A stretch of DNA of 64,000 nt from Hwanghaeella grinnelliae. GTDB lineage: Bacteria; Pseudomonadota; Alphaproteobacteria; UBA8366; Aestuariispiraceae. The stretch is from contig NZ_SADE01000002.1 of assembly GCF_004005845.1 (NCBI RefSeq), positions 248,421 through 312,420 of the forward strand, in the 5' to 3' direction. A program made the position numbers and the translations under genes. Of this stretch, positions 1 to 8,525 are shown one piece after another (the stretch's first letter is position 1; each line of letters opens with the position of its first letter). The notes beneath the pieces were generated by a model. It had not been told where the DNA came from. It saw only the letters and a program-made list of their open reading frames with translations, and made no database searches.

Positions 1-160
1 CATGTATTTCTGAAATTTGGCAATAGCGTACCGGTCGGATCGCGTGGTAAGCGCGTTTGAGCCAAAGACATTAAACGCGCGATCATACCTCAGTCCATGG
101 CCACACGTGACGGTAAAGGCGTCAAAGACGAATGGGCTCGCAGGCCCCGGCCACCCGACC

Positions 161-356
161 TATGCGAAGAAAGCCAAGGCCGCAGATGCCGCCGCCACCC
201 GTCTCAATGGAAAGAAAAGATGGTGCCCCCAGAGGGGCAAAGTTTGAACGCGCCAGAGTTCACAAGGCCGAATGGCCGCCCGAGCTTATGCGAGGAAAGC
301 CAAGGCCGCGGATGCGGCCGCCCGGCGATTGAGGGTTATGAAAAGATGGTGCCCCC
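161..356. repeat. 70-bp direct repeat carrying a tRNA-Leu 3' end, with a decayed tRNA remnant
   Basis: Positions 161-230 and 287-356 align without gaps, matching at about 56 of 70 bases by eye. The second copy runs into the 3' end of the intact tRNA-Leu (CCA complement at 347-349). The first copy holds the same 3' acceptor strand and is followed at once by AGAGGGGC. That octamer resembles the complement of the 5' acceptor strand, so this looks like a tRNA-Leu copy that lost its interior. No protein gene is convincing in 1-346. A short open frame crosses both repeats, but I see no family in it. Confidence 0.7.
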
Positions 357-433
357 GGGGAGACTCGAACTCCCACTTCCGTAAGGAAAACAGATTTTGA
401 GTCTGTCGCGTCTACCAGTTCCGCCACAGGGGC
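347..433 (-). tRNA. tRNA-Leu(CAA)
   Basis: The reverse strand reads GCCCCTGTGGCGGAACTGG, pairs its acceptor arms (GCCCCTG with GGGGGC), and has the anticodon loop CTCAAAA between ACAGA and TCTGT. The anticodon is therefore CAA. A long variable arm (TTCC-TTAC-GGAA) marks the class II leucine type, the T loop is GTTCGAGTC, and CCA is encoded. The length is 87 nt including CCA. A good promoter lies upstream at 487-515, and a partial duplicate of its 3' end lies downstream. Confidence 0.97.
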
Positions 434-486
434 ACTCAAAAGGCCGGGGCGCGGTTCGGATTACCGAATACGGCGCCGGGAGGGGT

Positions 487-515
487 CTAATAGCTTTCCG
501 GGCGCGGGCGGTCAA
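487..515 (-). promoter_or_regulatory. sigma-70-type promoter of tRNA-Leu(CAA)
   Basis: On the reverse strand, TTGACC (510-515) is followed by a 17-nt spacer and TATTAG (487-492). This is close to the consensus with optimal spacing. It lies about 54 nt before the tRNA 5' end, which implies a short 5' leader. This is inferred from sequence only. Confidence 0.6.
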
Positions 516-556
516 TCCGTCTGTTCGGGGCAACGGTGGAAAACAGGCGTTCAGCG

Positions 557-585
557 AAAAAAGGCCCGCGCAGGCGGGCCTTTTT
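557..585. terminator. bidirectional intrinsic terminator
   Basis: AAGGCCCGC (561-569) pairs with GCGGGCCTT (574-582) around a 4-nt loop. An A run precedes it and a T run follows, so it can stop transcription from either side. It sits 25 nt past the stop codon of the VPLPA-CTERM gene on the reverse strand. Confidence 0.85.
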
Positions 586-610
586 CATCAAAACCGCGCC
601 AACGGCCGGG

Positions 611-1300
611 TCAGGCGTTACGCCGCCGCCGAAGGATCAGGAATCCGCAGAGCCCGGACAGCAGAAGCGGCAGGGCGGCCGGGACCGGCACCGAGGTGAC
701 CGGATTTCCCCCGTTACCCGTATCGGGGTCGGTCTGCTCGGTCACCACATCGATGCTCGTCAGGGCTCCTTCAAGCGCCATAAGACCTTCCAACGTGTCG
801 AACGTGCCAAACGTAGCGACAATCGACACGAGCGAGCCCTCGCCAAACAGGAAAAGGCCCTCAGCAAAACCGAAATTTCCGTCGGTCAGGGGGTTGGCAA
901 TCAAAGCTTCCGGATCGTAGTCGGTGAAGATTGCAAAAAAGATATCGGGAAAGCCCGGCGACGTCTTCGCCAAGATGTTGAACCCATTCCCCGAACCGAA
1001 GTTGATCTCAAGATCATTGACCGACGTATCCGTGTAGGTTTGCCCGCCGAGTGTAATACTGCGCGCCACAACGGCATTGGGAATGATTCCGGCCACACCC
1101 GAGGGATCGGGATCCGGATTATCGAAATCGATGTCGTAGAAGAACGACCCCGCTGTACCCAGCAATGGAGCGGCCGTTCCGACCGCCTGATCGACCGTGA
1201 AATCCCCGCTGTAGCGGAGTGTAATGGCCGATGCCTGTTTTGTGGCGAAACAGCCGATTGCCGTTACCACCGCGATGGCGAAAATAGACCTCATCTTCAT
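611..1300 (-). CDS. VPLPA-CTERM/PEP-CTERM-type sorted surface protein
   Basis: This is a 229-residue exported protein. An N-terminal signal peptide (MKMRSIFAIAVVTAIGCFA) precedes a beta-rich, Gly/Asp/Phe-rich body with no recognised enzyme domain. The C-terminus (about 203-229) has the three parts of the PEP-CTERM sorting family: a VPVPAALP motif, a hydrophobic helix and a terminal RRRR cluster. Such tails are processed by exosortases and the proteins are linked to extracellular matrix or polysaccharide. A second member lies at 52785-53612, but no exosortase is in the window. The body is of unknown function. An operator-like palindrome and an attenuator-like hairpin lie upstream. Confidence 0.85.
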   Translation of the reverse strand: MKMRSIFAIAVVTAIGCFATKQASAITLRYSGDFTVDQAVGTAAPLLGTAGSFFYDIDFDNPDPDPSGVAGIIPNAVVARSITLGGQTYTDTSVNDLEINFGSGNGFNILAKTSPGFPDIFFAIFTDYDPEALIANPLTDGNFGFAEGLFLFGEGSLVSIVATFGTFDTLEGLMALEGALTSIDVVTEQTDPDTGNGGNPVTSVPVPAALPLLLSGLCGFLILRRRRNA

Positions 1301-1353
1301 GGAAACCCCCTAGACGACGCCGTTTACGCAATACGACTCGCCCCCCGTAAAAC

Positions 1354-1377
1354 AAAAAAGCGCGGCCCAGGCCGCGC
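1354..1377 (-). terminator. hairpin plus T run in the leader of the VPLPA-CTERM gene
   Basis: On the reverse strand GCGCGGC-N4-GCCGCGC (1360-1377) is followed by TTTTTT. It lies about 55-80 nt before the ATG at 1300, downstream of another terminator at 1483-1511. It may be a second terminator for the aminotransferase gene, or an attenuator within the VPLPA-CTERM leader. Confidence 0.6.
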
Positions 1378-1426
1378 AGGAGGGTTTCTACTGCACTCAA
1401 TCTATTTGGATAGCAATAGATGGATA

Positions 1427-1442
1427 ATTAACACGCGTTAAT
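1427..1442. promoter_or_regulatory. palindrome ATTAAC-N4-GTTAAT, possible operator
   Basis: Perfect 6-bp arms around ACGC lie in an AT-rich patch between the two terminator-like hairpins. This is where a promoter for the VPLPA-CTERM gene would be expected. The regulator is unknown. Confidence 0.35.
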
Positions 1443-1482
1443 AGTAGCGTTGACGTAAGTTCCTTTGGCACCTGCAAAAGCG

Positions 1483-1511
1483 ACAACGCCCGTGCGTCGC
1501 ACAGGCGTTGT
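1483..1511 (-). terminator. long hairpin terminator of the aminotransferase gene
   Basis: ACAACGCC and GGCGTTGT pair, and the inner GTGC-GAC-GCAC extends the stem to about 13 bp with a 3-nt loop. On the reverse strand it is followed by CGCTTTTG. It begins 25 nt past the stop at 1537. Confidence 0.7.
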
Positions 1512-1536
1512 TTTCTTCAATTAAGTCGTTTTTGGG

Positions 1537-2739
1537 TCAGGCGGCGTTCCGGGCCCTGCCCTCAATGACCCCGGCGAGGCGTTGAACCGCCTCGGCTATG
1601 GTCGCTTCCGGCACATTGGTGAAGTTGAGGCGCATCGTATTGTGGGCCGGGTTCATGGCATAGAACACATCGCCCGGCACAATAGCGACGCGGGCATCAG
1701 CCGCGCGTTGGAAAATGTCGTGTGCGTCGGTGCCTTCCGGGAGTGTTACCCAGACGAACATGCCACCTTCCGGCCGGGTCCAGGTCACGCCGGCCGGCAT
1801 TTCCGCTTCAAGCGCCGCCAACATGGCGTCCCGCCGGATGCGATACAGGTCCCGCGCGCGCTCAGACGTCTCCGCCTCAACCCCCGTTTCGATCAGATGC
1901 AGGGCCGCGTATTGCGTCAACGGGCTGGTGCACAGATCGAGCCCCTGTTTGGAGATAATCAGCCCATGCAACAAGCGCTGCGGCACGACCATCCAGCCCA
2001 CCCGAAGGGCCGGCGCCAATGTCTTGGAGACGGTGCCGGTATAGATCACGTGGCCATCATAGGGTCCGTCGCCTCCTTGATCGGCGATGGAGATCAGAGA
2101 GGCCGGTTGAACGCCTTCATACCGCAAGGCGCCATACGGGTTGTCCTCAATCAGGATTACGTCGTCCCGCTGCGCCGCGGCGACCAATGCCTTGCGTGCG
2201 TCCAAGGTCATGGTTTCCCCGGTCGGGTTGCGGAAGTTGGGCAGGCAATAAGCGAATTTCGGCATCGTCTCCGCATCGCTGGAGGGCTTGAATACGGGCG
2301 TATTGCCGGACCAATCGATCGCCGTATATCCCGGTTCACGCGGGCGCCAGGCGTCCAATGCACCCAGGAAGGTCGGTTCGTCCAGCGCGATCCGGTCGCC
2401 CTTGTTCAGCAAGGTTTGCCCGATCAAGGTGAGGCCCTGTTGGCTGCCGGTGGTGATCAGGACGTTTTCCGCGGTGACGGAACCCGCGCCTTCTTTCCGC
2501 ATTTGGGCAGCGATCAGCGCGCGCAGCGGTTCGATCCCCTCCGCCGGGCCGTATTGCAGCGATACCGCCGGCGCGCTGCGCGCGACATGGGCGAAAGCAT
2601 CGGCAACCGCATCACCCGGGAAGAGTTCCGGCGCCGGCAGGCCACCGGCCAGCGAAATGACGTCCGGCCGCGCCCCCAGGCGCAGGAGCACCTTGGTTGC
2701 ATCGTTGGAAGTTTCAAACCAGTCAGCCAGCTTCGTCAT
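1537..2739 (-). CDS. PLP-dependent aminotransferase (fold type I, 2-aminoadipate/aromatic-type)
   Basis: This 400-residue enzyme resembles the aminotransferase half of MocR proteins and LysN-like enzymes. It has no HTH domain. Visible motifs are SLAGGLPAPELFP near 29-41, TTGSQQGL (96-103), the FRNPTG substrate/cofactor loop (169-174), EDNPYGALRYEG (198-209) and the Schiff-base lysine K239 in TVSKTLAPALRVGW. Its gene is divergent from an Lrp/AsnC regulator 123 bp away, a common arrangement for a regulator controlling an amino-acid enzyme. The substrate cannot be told from sequence. It is distinct from the second aminotransferase at 51351-52574. Confidence 0.88.
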   Translation of the reverse strand: MTKLADWFETSNDATKVLLRLGARPDVISLAGGLPAPELFPGDAVADAFAHVARSAPAVSLQYGPAEGIEPLRALIAAQMRKEGAGSVTAENVLITTGSQQGLTLIGQTLLNKGDRIALDEPTFLGALDAWRPREPGYTAIDWSGNTPVFKPSSDAETMPKFAYCLPNFRNPTGETMTLDARKALVAAAQRDDVILIEDNPYGALRYEGVQPASLISIADQGGDGPYDGHVIYTGTVSKTLAPALRVGWMVVPQRLLHGLIISKQGLDLCTSPLTQYAALHLIETGVEAETSERARDLYRIRRDAMLAALEAEMPAGVTWTRPEGGMFVWVTLPEGTDAHDIFQRAADARVAIVPGDVFYAMNPAHNTMRLNFTNVPEATIAEAVQRLAGVIEGRARNAA

Positions 2740-2862
2740 CGCCGTAAATCCCTAAAAACATCGGTTGAAGCGCAAAGATTAATCCCGATGCCCCGGCAAG
2801 TGTATGCGAATATCCTGGCGAATTGGATATCATTTGAATAAATTAGTCATCATATTCCTTTT

Positions 2863-3426
2863 TTGAGACTTGATGTGACTATAGAACTGGATTTGACGGA
2901 TCGTAAGATCCTTCTATTGCTGCAAAAGGACGCCACCCTATCCACGGGGGAAATCGCCGACCGCGTGGGGCTTAGCCAATCCCCCTGCTGGCGGCGTATA
3001 CGGCGGCTTGAGGATGCGGGCGTCATCGCCAAGCGCACGGCTTTGCTGGACCCCAAATCGCTGGGCTTTCCCGTACTGCTTTTCGTGGAGGTGAAGGTTC
3101 GCCCGCCGACCCCGTCGGTGCAGGAGGCTTTCGAGGAAACCATCCGGCAAATCCCCCGGATCCTTGAATGCTACAAGGTGATGGGCGAACGGGACTATGT
3201 GCTGAAAATCGCCGCAAGGTCGATCGAGGACTATGAGGAGAACGTCCACGCCCGCCTGATGCGTATTCCGACCCTGTGGAACATGACCACGACCATGGTG
3301 ATGTCGACCGTGAAGGCGACGACGGAACTGCCCCTTACGCCTGATCCGCCGCCAGCAGCGCCGCGTCGGCCTCAGCCTTCCGGCGATGAGGCGCATCCAT
3401 ATACTCCGCGGATTGCATCTCCATAA
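2863..3426 (+). CDS. Lrp/AsnC family transcriptional regulator with a C-terminal tail antisense to zapE
   Basis: The N-terminal winged HTH (about residues 9-55, [20 protein letters not shown]) and the RAM ligand-binding domain (about 65-150, [20 protein letters not shown]) are typical of this family. It probably regulates the divergent aminotransferase gene. The start is TTG at 2863 or GTG at 2875, because no in-frame ATG fits. The usual family length of 150-160 residues is exceeded by a Pro-rich tail of about 30 residues that overlaps the 3' end of zapE by 92 nt on the opposite strand. The tail looks like a lost stop codon, not a domain. Confidence 0.88.
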   Translation: MRLDVTIELDLTDRKILLLLQKDATLSTGEIADRVGLSQSPCWRRIRRLEDAGVIAKRTALLDPKSLGFPVLLFVEVKVRPPTPSVQEAFEETIRQIPRILECYKVMGERDYVLKIAARSIEDYEENVHARLMRIPTLWNMTTTMVMSTVKATTELPLTPDPPPAAPRRPQPSGDEAHPYTPRIASP

Positions 3427-4504
3427 GGCGCGAAACGGTTCGTTCGAATTCGAATGCGTGCCGCCCTGCGGGATAGATATCCTGCGGCGGCGCAGCCGCG
3501 GCCATCACGATATTGACCTTGTGCTCATACAACGCGTCGATCAGCGTCATGAAGCGCTTAGCCTCGTTGCGTTTGGATTCGTCCAGTTTCGGCACCCCGT
3601 TCAGCACCAGGGTGTGATAGCGGCCCGCGACGGCAATGAAATCCTCGGCCCCGCGCGGCTGTTCACACAATTCCTGGAACGTCATCCAGGCGGTGCCGCG
3701 GGCGGCGCGGGAAACCTTGATGGTCCGCCCGCGCAATTCGACCTCGTCCTCCATCACCTGCGCCCCTTCCGTCAAATCATGGAAAGCCTTTTCCAATTCC
3801 TTGGTCGAGGCCGGGCCGAGCGGGGCGTGGTAAATCTTGATGCTTTTCAGGCGGATCAGCCGATAGTCGGTGGGCGAATCCAGGTGCAACACGTCCAACT
3901 TGCTCTTCAAAAGATCGATGAAGGGCAGGAAATTCGCGCGCTGCAGACCGTCTTTGTAAAGATCGTCCGGCGGCCAATTGCTGGTCGCCACCACAACGAC
4001 CCCGTCTTGGAACAGGTATTCGAACAAGCGCCCCAGGATCATCGCATCGGCGATATCGGTGACATGGAATTCATCGAAACACAGCAACGTCACCTTTTCC
4101 GCCAATTCGGCGGCGATCTTCGGCAGCGGATCGCTTTCCTTGTTCTTGCGGTTCTTCTGTTCCTGACGCCAGGCATGAACCTTGCCGTGAACCTCGATCA
4201 TGAATTCGTGGAAATGAACGCGGCGCTTGGCCTCCATCTCCACCTCATCGAAGAACAGATCCATCAGCATGCTCTTGCCACGGCCGACGCCGCCGAACAT
4301 GTACAGCCCCTGTGGCGCCTCGGCGCGGCGGCGGGCAAGGCCCAGGCGTTCCTTCCAGCCCGTCTGGCCGGATTTGGACGCATAGCCTTTCAAGGCATGA
4401 TGCAGACTCTGAAGTTTTTCCGCGGCCAGTTCCTGCAACGGATCTTCACGCAGGGTGCCGTCGGCTTTCAGCGCACGGTAACGAAATAAAGGGCCGTCCC
4501 CCAT
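3335..4504 (-). CDS. zapE: ZapE/AFG1-family cell division ATPase
   Basis: This 389-residue AAA-like ATPase has Walker A GGVGRGKS (71-78) and Walker [17 protein letters not shown] (D144, E145). The sensor region [20 protein letters not shown] is also typical of AFG1/ZapE. In enterobacteria ZapE acts at the Z-ring late in division, and mitochondrial AFG1 assists membrane-protein quality control. Length and motif order fit the family. The 3' end is overlapped by the Lrp gene on the other strand. Confidence 0.92.
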   Translation of the reverse strand: MGDGPLFRYRALKADGTLREDPLQELAAEKLQSLHHALKGYASKSGQTGWKERLGLARRRAEAPQGLYMFGGVGRGKSMLMDLFFDEVEMEAKRRVHFHEFMIEVHGKVHAWRQEQKNRKNKESDPLPKIAAELAEKVTLLCFDEFHVTDIADAMILGRLFEYLFQDGVVVVATSNWPPDDLYKDGLQRANFLPFIDLLKSKLDVLHLDSPTDYRLIRLKSIKIYHAPLGPASTKELEKAFHDLTEGAQVMEDEVELRGRTIKVSRAARGTAWMTFQELCEQPRGAEDFIAVAGRYHTLVLNGVPKLDESKRNEAKRFMTLIDALYEHKVNIVMAAAAPPQDIYPAGRHAFEFERTVSRLMEMQSAEYMDAPHRRKAEADAALLAADQA

Positions 4505-4536
4505 CGCGGAACACCAACCTTCCTTATGAGTGAGAC

Positions 4537-5208
4537 CTAGAACCGGTAATTCAGGGAAAGGGTCACTTCATTCGACGTATAGTCATCGGATTGGAAACTT
4601 TCACCGCCGGCCAAGGTGCCGGTTTCCACTTCACCCAGATTGATGAAACGATAGCCGAGGTCGATGCCGAAACTGTCGCTTACATACCAGGTGAACCCGG
4701 CCATGATCCCCAGCGCCAGATTGTCGGTGCTGTTTTCCGTCGTCGTGATGGCGCCGGTGAAATTGTTACGCTCGACCTCGGACGTATTTCGCGCCCAGCC
4801 GACCGAAGCCCCCAGATAGGGCACCCAATCGTCCCCGAACTGACGAATTTCCCAGGCCAGATTCACCAGGGCGGTCGTGGTGTTCAGATTGTTCTCATAG
4901 CCGATGGTCGGCGGCCCGTTGTCGCGCGCATCGAAATCGAAGCGGAATCGATAGCCGACCTCGAATTCCGCGCGCAGGGGTACATCGCCGAAAGTATACC
5001 CCAGAACTCCCCCTGCACCGGCAACCAGGTCCTCACCATTGTTGACCTGGAACGCGGTCATGCCGGTGGAGGTAACGTCCTCTACCTCCGACAGGAAAGA
5101 ACCAACGCCTTTCAGGCCGATATAGGCCCGCCCCTGGTCCGCCTGTGCGGATCCGACGGATCCAGCCAGAAACACTGCGGCAGCAAGGGCTGCCAAACGA
5201 CCAATCAT
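4537..5208 (-). CDS. outer-membrane beta-barrel protein (opacity/porin-like)
   Basis: A 223-residue protein with a signal peptide ending near GSAQA, followed by alternating strands rich in Gly and aromatics. It ends in YRF, the typical C-terminal aromatic signature of an outer-membrane barrel. Repeated segments such as [22 protein letters not shown] and GLNYRF-like ends support an eight-stranded OmpA/Opa-type fold. I prefer ATG at 5208 over GTG at 5217, because a GAGGTGG site lies at proper distance and the signal peptide starts there. Function beyond the barrel is unknown. It is separated from zapE by 32 nt, so co-transcription is possible. Confidence 0.8.
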   Translation of the reverse strand: MIGRLAALAAAVFLAGSVGSAQADQGRAYIGLKGVGSFLSEVEDVTSTGMTAFQVNNGEDLVAGAGGVLGYTFGDVPLRAEFEVGYRFRFDFDARDNGPPTIGYENNLNTTTALVNLAWEIRQFGDDWVPYLGASVGWARNTSEVERNNFTGAITTTENSTDNLALGIMAGFTWYVSDSFGIDLGYRFINLGEVETGTLAGGESFQSDDYTSNEVTLSLNYRF

Positions 5209-5505
5209 ATTCCCCACCTCGACCGAAACATTTCAGCCCAACGGTTATGCCGAATATGGCTGCGCCTGTCGAGGATTCCGGCCCACCCCGTGACAGCGAA
5301 ACACCGAACAGACCTGTCCCCGACCGTAGGCCAAGGGCCGCACAACGCGCGACTGTCACCACGAAAAGCGAAAGGGCCCAGCAATCGGCCGGACCCTTAA
5401 ACTTAACCGCGCCGCTCACACAGCGTGTACCGGCCGCCTTAAACGGCGGACCGCACAGGACCTGCCGCCATTGGATTAGCCGCTATTCAGTCAGCTGCAC
5501 GTCTA

Positions 5506-6042
5506 TCAGCGGGGAGCCAACACCATGATCATCTGACGTCCTTCCATGGAAGGACGCTGTTCGACCTTGGCCTTTTCGTCCATTTCGTCGCGAACACGGT
5601 TCAGGACTTCCATGCCCAGCTCCTGGTGCGCCATTTCACGCCCCCGGAACCGCAAGGTCACCTTCACCTTGTCGCCCTCTTCTATGAACTTGTGCATGGA
5701 ACGCATTTTGACGTCGTAGTCATGCTGATCAATGTTCGGACGGAACTTGATCTCTTTGACCTCGATGACCTTCTGCTTCTTGCGCGCTTCGTTCTTCCGC
5801 TTCTGGGCTTCGTATTTGTATTTGCCGTAGTCGAGGATCTTCGCCACGGGCGGGTCCGCGTTCGGCGAAATTTCAACCAGGTCCAACCCGGCCTCGAAGG
5901 CTAACTTGATCGCCTCCGCGGTCGCGGTGACCCCGACATTCTCTCCCTCAGCGTCAATCAAGCGCACTTCCTGCGCAGTGATGTCGTCGTTTACCCGCGG
6001 CCCGTCTTTTGACGGGGGCGGCGCAAAAAATGGCCGTCGTAT
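5506..6042 (-). CDS. infC: translation initiation factor IF-3, AUA start codon
   Basis: Residues [12 protein letters not shown], the lysine-rich linker [20 protein letters not shown] and the C-terminal domain ending [11 protein letters not shown] identify IF-3. An inner GTG at 5967 would give only 153 residues and cut off the conserved N-terminal segment. Reading on upstream in frame gives [19 protein letters not shown] and then ITAQEV. The frame reaches ATA at 6040-6042, placed 5 nt after AGGAGG, which gives 178 residues, the normal IF-3 length. Rare start codons on infC are known (AUU in Escherichia coli), where IF-3 rejects its own start and so limits its own synthesis. It lies downstream of thrS. 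Confidence 0.95.
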   Translation of the reverse strand: MRRPFFAPPPSKDGPRVNDDITAQEVRLIDAEGENVGVTATAEAIKLAFEAGLDLVEISPNADPPVAKILDYGKYKYEAQKRKNEARKKQKVIEVKEIKFRPNIDQHDYDVKMRSMHKFIEEGDKVKVTLRFRGREMAHQELGMEVLNRVRDEMDEKAKVEQRPSMEGRQMIMVLAPR

Positions 6043-6053
6043 AGTGTCCTCCT
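6040..6053 (-). promoter_or_regulatory. Shine-Dalgarno site and AUA start of infC
   Basis: The reverse strand reads AGGAGGA (6047-6053), then CACT, then ATA (6040-6042). The strong Shine-Dalgarno site with ideal spacing decides the start. A non-NUG start on infC fits the known IF-3 autocontrol loop. Confidence 0.85.
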
Positions 6054-6228
6054 GAAGGCGTCTTCTCGCCTTGCCGTCTTTTCAGAAATCGTACCGTATT
6101 ATGCGCCCGGTCCCAATCAATTCCTCAAGGGAACCCCCGAAAGGATCCGAAACGCACCTTCGTGAAGCGGCGGCGGCAAGAACCACCGCCATTCCACACG
6201 CCGGGCGGTACCCCGGCGCTTCCGCATA

Positions 6229-8208
6229 TCATACCGTACCCGGTATTGTCGCGTCCGTTTTAAGGATAGCGAGTGCGGCGTCAAGCGCAAGGACCTCTTG
6301 CGCTTTGCCGCCCAGCCGACGCACGGCGACCGTGCCTTCCTCGGCCTCGCGATTCCCCACGACCAGCATCACCGGCACCTTCATGTGGCTGTGTTCGCGG
6401 ACCTTGTAGTTGATTTTCTCGTTCCGAAGGTCGGTTTCCACCCGCAAACCGGCCTTCCGGCATGCCGCGGCGACCTGTTCCGCATAGTCGTTGGCATCCG
6501 ACGTGATCGTCGCCACAACGGTCTGGACCGGGGCCAGCCACATCGGAAAACGCCCGGAATACTGCTCGATCAGGATGCCCATGAACCGCTCGAACGATCC
6601 CAGGATCGCCCGGTGCAGCATGACGGGACGGTGCCGGGCGCCGTCTTCGGCGACATATGTCGCGTCCAGCCGTTCCGGAAGCACGAAATCGACCTGCAGC
6701 GTGCCGCATTGCCAATCCCGGCCGATGGCGTCGCGCAGCACGAATTCCAGCTTTGGACCATAGAACGCGCCTTCGCCGGGATTGAGCTTCACTTCGACAC
6801 CGGCGGCCGTCGTCGCATCCATCAAGGCTTTTTCCGCTTTGTCCCAAACCGCGTCTTCCCCGGCGCGCGTGTCCGGGCGGTCGGAAAACTTCACGATGAA
6901 CTCATCGAAGCCGAAATCGCGATAGATCGACGCCAACAGGTCGATGAACAGCTTCGTCTCGCTTTCGATCTGATCTTCCGTGCAGAAGATATGGGCGTCG
7001 TCCTGGGTGAAGGCGCGCACGCGCATCAAACCGTGCAGGGCGCCCGACGGTTCATAGCGGTGGCAGGACCCGAATTCAGCCATCCGCAACGGCAGGTCAC
7101 GGTAGGACTTGATACCCTGACGGAAGACCTGGACGTGACCCGGGCAGTTCATCGGCTTCAACGCCAGCATACGCCGGTTATAGGCGCGATGCGCCTCGCT
7201 GCCGTCCTGCGCGGGCGGATGGTCGGTATCCGTTTCGTCCACTTCGGCAACGAACATGTGCTCGCGGAATTTCTCCCAATGCCCGGATTCTTCCCAAAGC
7301 TTCCGGTCGACGAGCTGCGGCGTCTTCACTTCCACGTAACCGGCATCTTCGAGACGGTTGCGCATATAGCGTTCCGCCTGGCGATAGACCGTCCAGCCCT
7401 TGGGATGCCAGAAAACGGAGCCCATGGCCTCTTCCTGCATGTGGAATAGGTCGAGTTCGCGGCCCAGTTTGCGATGGTCGCGTTTTTCCGCTTCCTCGAT
7501 CCGCGTCAGATGGGCCTTCAGCTCCTTCTCCGTCCGCCAGGCCGTGCCGTACAGGCGCTGCAACTGCGGCCGGCTGCTGTCGCCGCGCCAATAGGCGCCG
7601 GCCAGCTTCATCAGCTTGAAGGCCTTGGGCAGCTTGCCGGTGGATTCCAGATGCGGGCCACGGCACAGGTCGAGCCACTTTTCCCCCTGACGATAAATCG
7701 TCAGCGGTTCCTCGGACGGCAGTTCGCCCACCCACTCGGCTTTGAATTCCTCACCGATCTGATTGAAATAGTCGACGGCATCCGCACGGTCCCAAACCTC
7801 GCGCACGATCGGATCGTTGCGGTCGACGATTTCGGCCATCTTCTTTTCGATTTTTTCAAAATCCTCGGTGGAGAAAGGCTCCTCGCGATGGAAATCGTAG
7901 TAAAAACCGTCCTCCGTCGACGGACCGAAGGTGATCTGCGTACCCGGAAACAGTTCCTGCACCGCCTGCGCCAGAACGTGGGCGGCGTCATGCCGGATGA
8001 TTTCCAGCGCGTCTTCGTGATCCTTGGTGACGATTTCGACCTTGCTGTCTTTTTCAATGGGACGACTAAGGTCCCACAGGTCACCCTCTACCTTCACCAC
8101 CATCGCGGCCTTGGCCAGCCCAGGCCCGATCGAGGCGGCCAGTTCCGCACCCGTCACGGCGCCGTCGAATTCGCGGACGTTCCCGTCGGGAAGCGTGATC
8201 GCTACCAT
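6229..8208 (-). CDS. thrS: threonine--tRNA ligase
   Basis: This 659-residue class II synthetase attaches threonine to tRNA-Thr. In order it has an N-terminal TGS domain (1-65), then an editing domain with HDAAH (73-77) and CRGPH (182-186). The catalytic core follows, with the zinc ligand C355 in [10 protein letters not shown], motif 2 around [20 protein letters not shown] and motif 3 [13 protein letters not shown]. The anticodon-binding domain is at the C-terminus (from WLAPVQTVV). It is full length. infC follows 186 nt downstream, a widespread pairing. Confidence 0.98.
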   Translation of the reverse strand: MVAITLPDGNVREFDGAVTGAELAASIGPGLAKAAMVVKVEGDLWDLSRPIEKDSKVEIVTKDHEDALEIIRHDAAHVLAQAVQELFPGTQITFGPSTEDGFYYDFHREEPFSTEDFEKIEKKMAEIVDRNDPIVREVWDRADAVDYFNQIGEEFKAEWVGELPSEEPLTIYRQGEKWLDLCRGPHLESTGKLPKAFKLMKLAGAYWRGDSSRPQLQRLYGTAWRTEKELKAHLTRIEEAEKRDHRKLGRELDLFHMQEEAMGSVFWHPKGWTVYRQAERYMRNRLEDAGYVEVKTPQLVDRKLWEESGHWEKFREHMFVAEVDETDTDHPPAQDGSEAHRAYNRRMLALKPMNCPGHVQVFRQGIKSYRDLPLRMAEFGSCHRYEPSGALHGLMRVRAFTQDDAHIFCTEDQIESETKLFIDLLASIYRDFGFDEFIVKFSDRPDTRAGEDAVWDKAEKALMDATTAAGVEVKLNPGEGAFYGPKLEFVLRDAIGRDWQCGTLQVDFVLPERLDATYVAEDGARHRPVMLHRAILGSFERFMGILIEQYSGRFPMWLAPVQTVVATITSDANDYAEQVAAACRKAGLRVETDLRNEKINYKVREHSHMKVPVMLVVGNREAEEGTVAVRRLGGKAQEVLALDAALAILKTDATIPGTV

Positions 8209-8525
8209 TGTTCTATTCCCTAGTTAAGAAAATGAAATTTAGTTCGAAACAGGTGCCCGGGGACCGTCGCGGCAGCATCGATGTCGATGGAACAAGCGTC
8301 GGGCGGGCGGTGTCGCAATGACAACGGTTCAGACGACCCCCTCAGGGGGTTCGGGCGCTAGGCGTGCGCATACCGTCATTCAGGGCAAATTCGAACACAA
8401 CTTTCATCCCGGCAAGACCGTCATTCGAAGGCGGTTCCTCAAACGCGCGCGACTTTAGCGAAAGCCGGTACCAAGTCAAGGGAAGCCGCCCTTAACGGAA
8501 CATCGCGCGGGGTGTCAGCGGGTTG
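8209..8525 (-). promoter_or_regulatory. thrS promoter and long structured leader
   Basis: No gene longer than about 30 codons is convincing in this 317-bp gap. On the reverse strand TTGACT (8474-8479), a 16-nt spacer and TAAAGT (8452-8457) form a good promoter. This gives thrS an untranslated leader of roughly 235 nt. Inside it ACCCCC-TGA-GGGGGT (8336-8350) forms a tight hairpin. A 21-codon frame (8342-8407, MKVVFEFALNDG, with two Thr-Pro pairs near its end) stops in the hairpin loop. Whether it is translated is unknown. Confidence 0.5.

Noticed and set aside
97-384. 95-codon frame across the 70-bp repeats near the tRNA
   Set aside because: It reads through the tRNA gene, and the repeats explain its internal similarity. 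No protein family is visible.
1582-2841. 419-codon + strand frame over the aminotransferase
   Set aside because: It shadows a motif-complete aminotransferase on the reverse strand and has a Pro/Arg/Gly-biased composition.
4591-5400. 269-codon + strand frame over the outer-membrane protein
   Set aside because: It is a shadow of the barrel gene, whose signal peptide and terminal YRF are clear.
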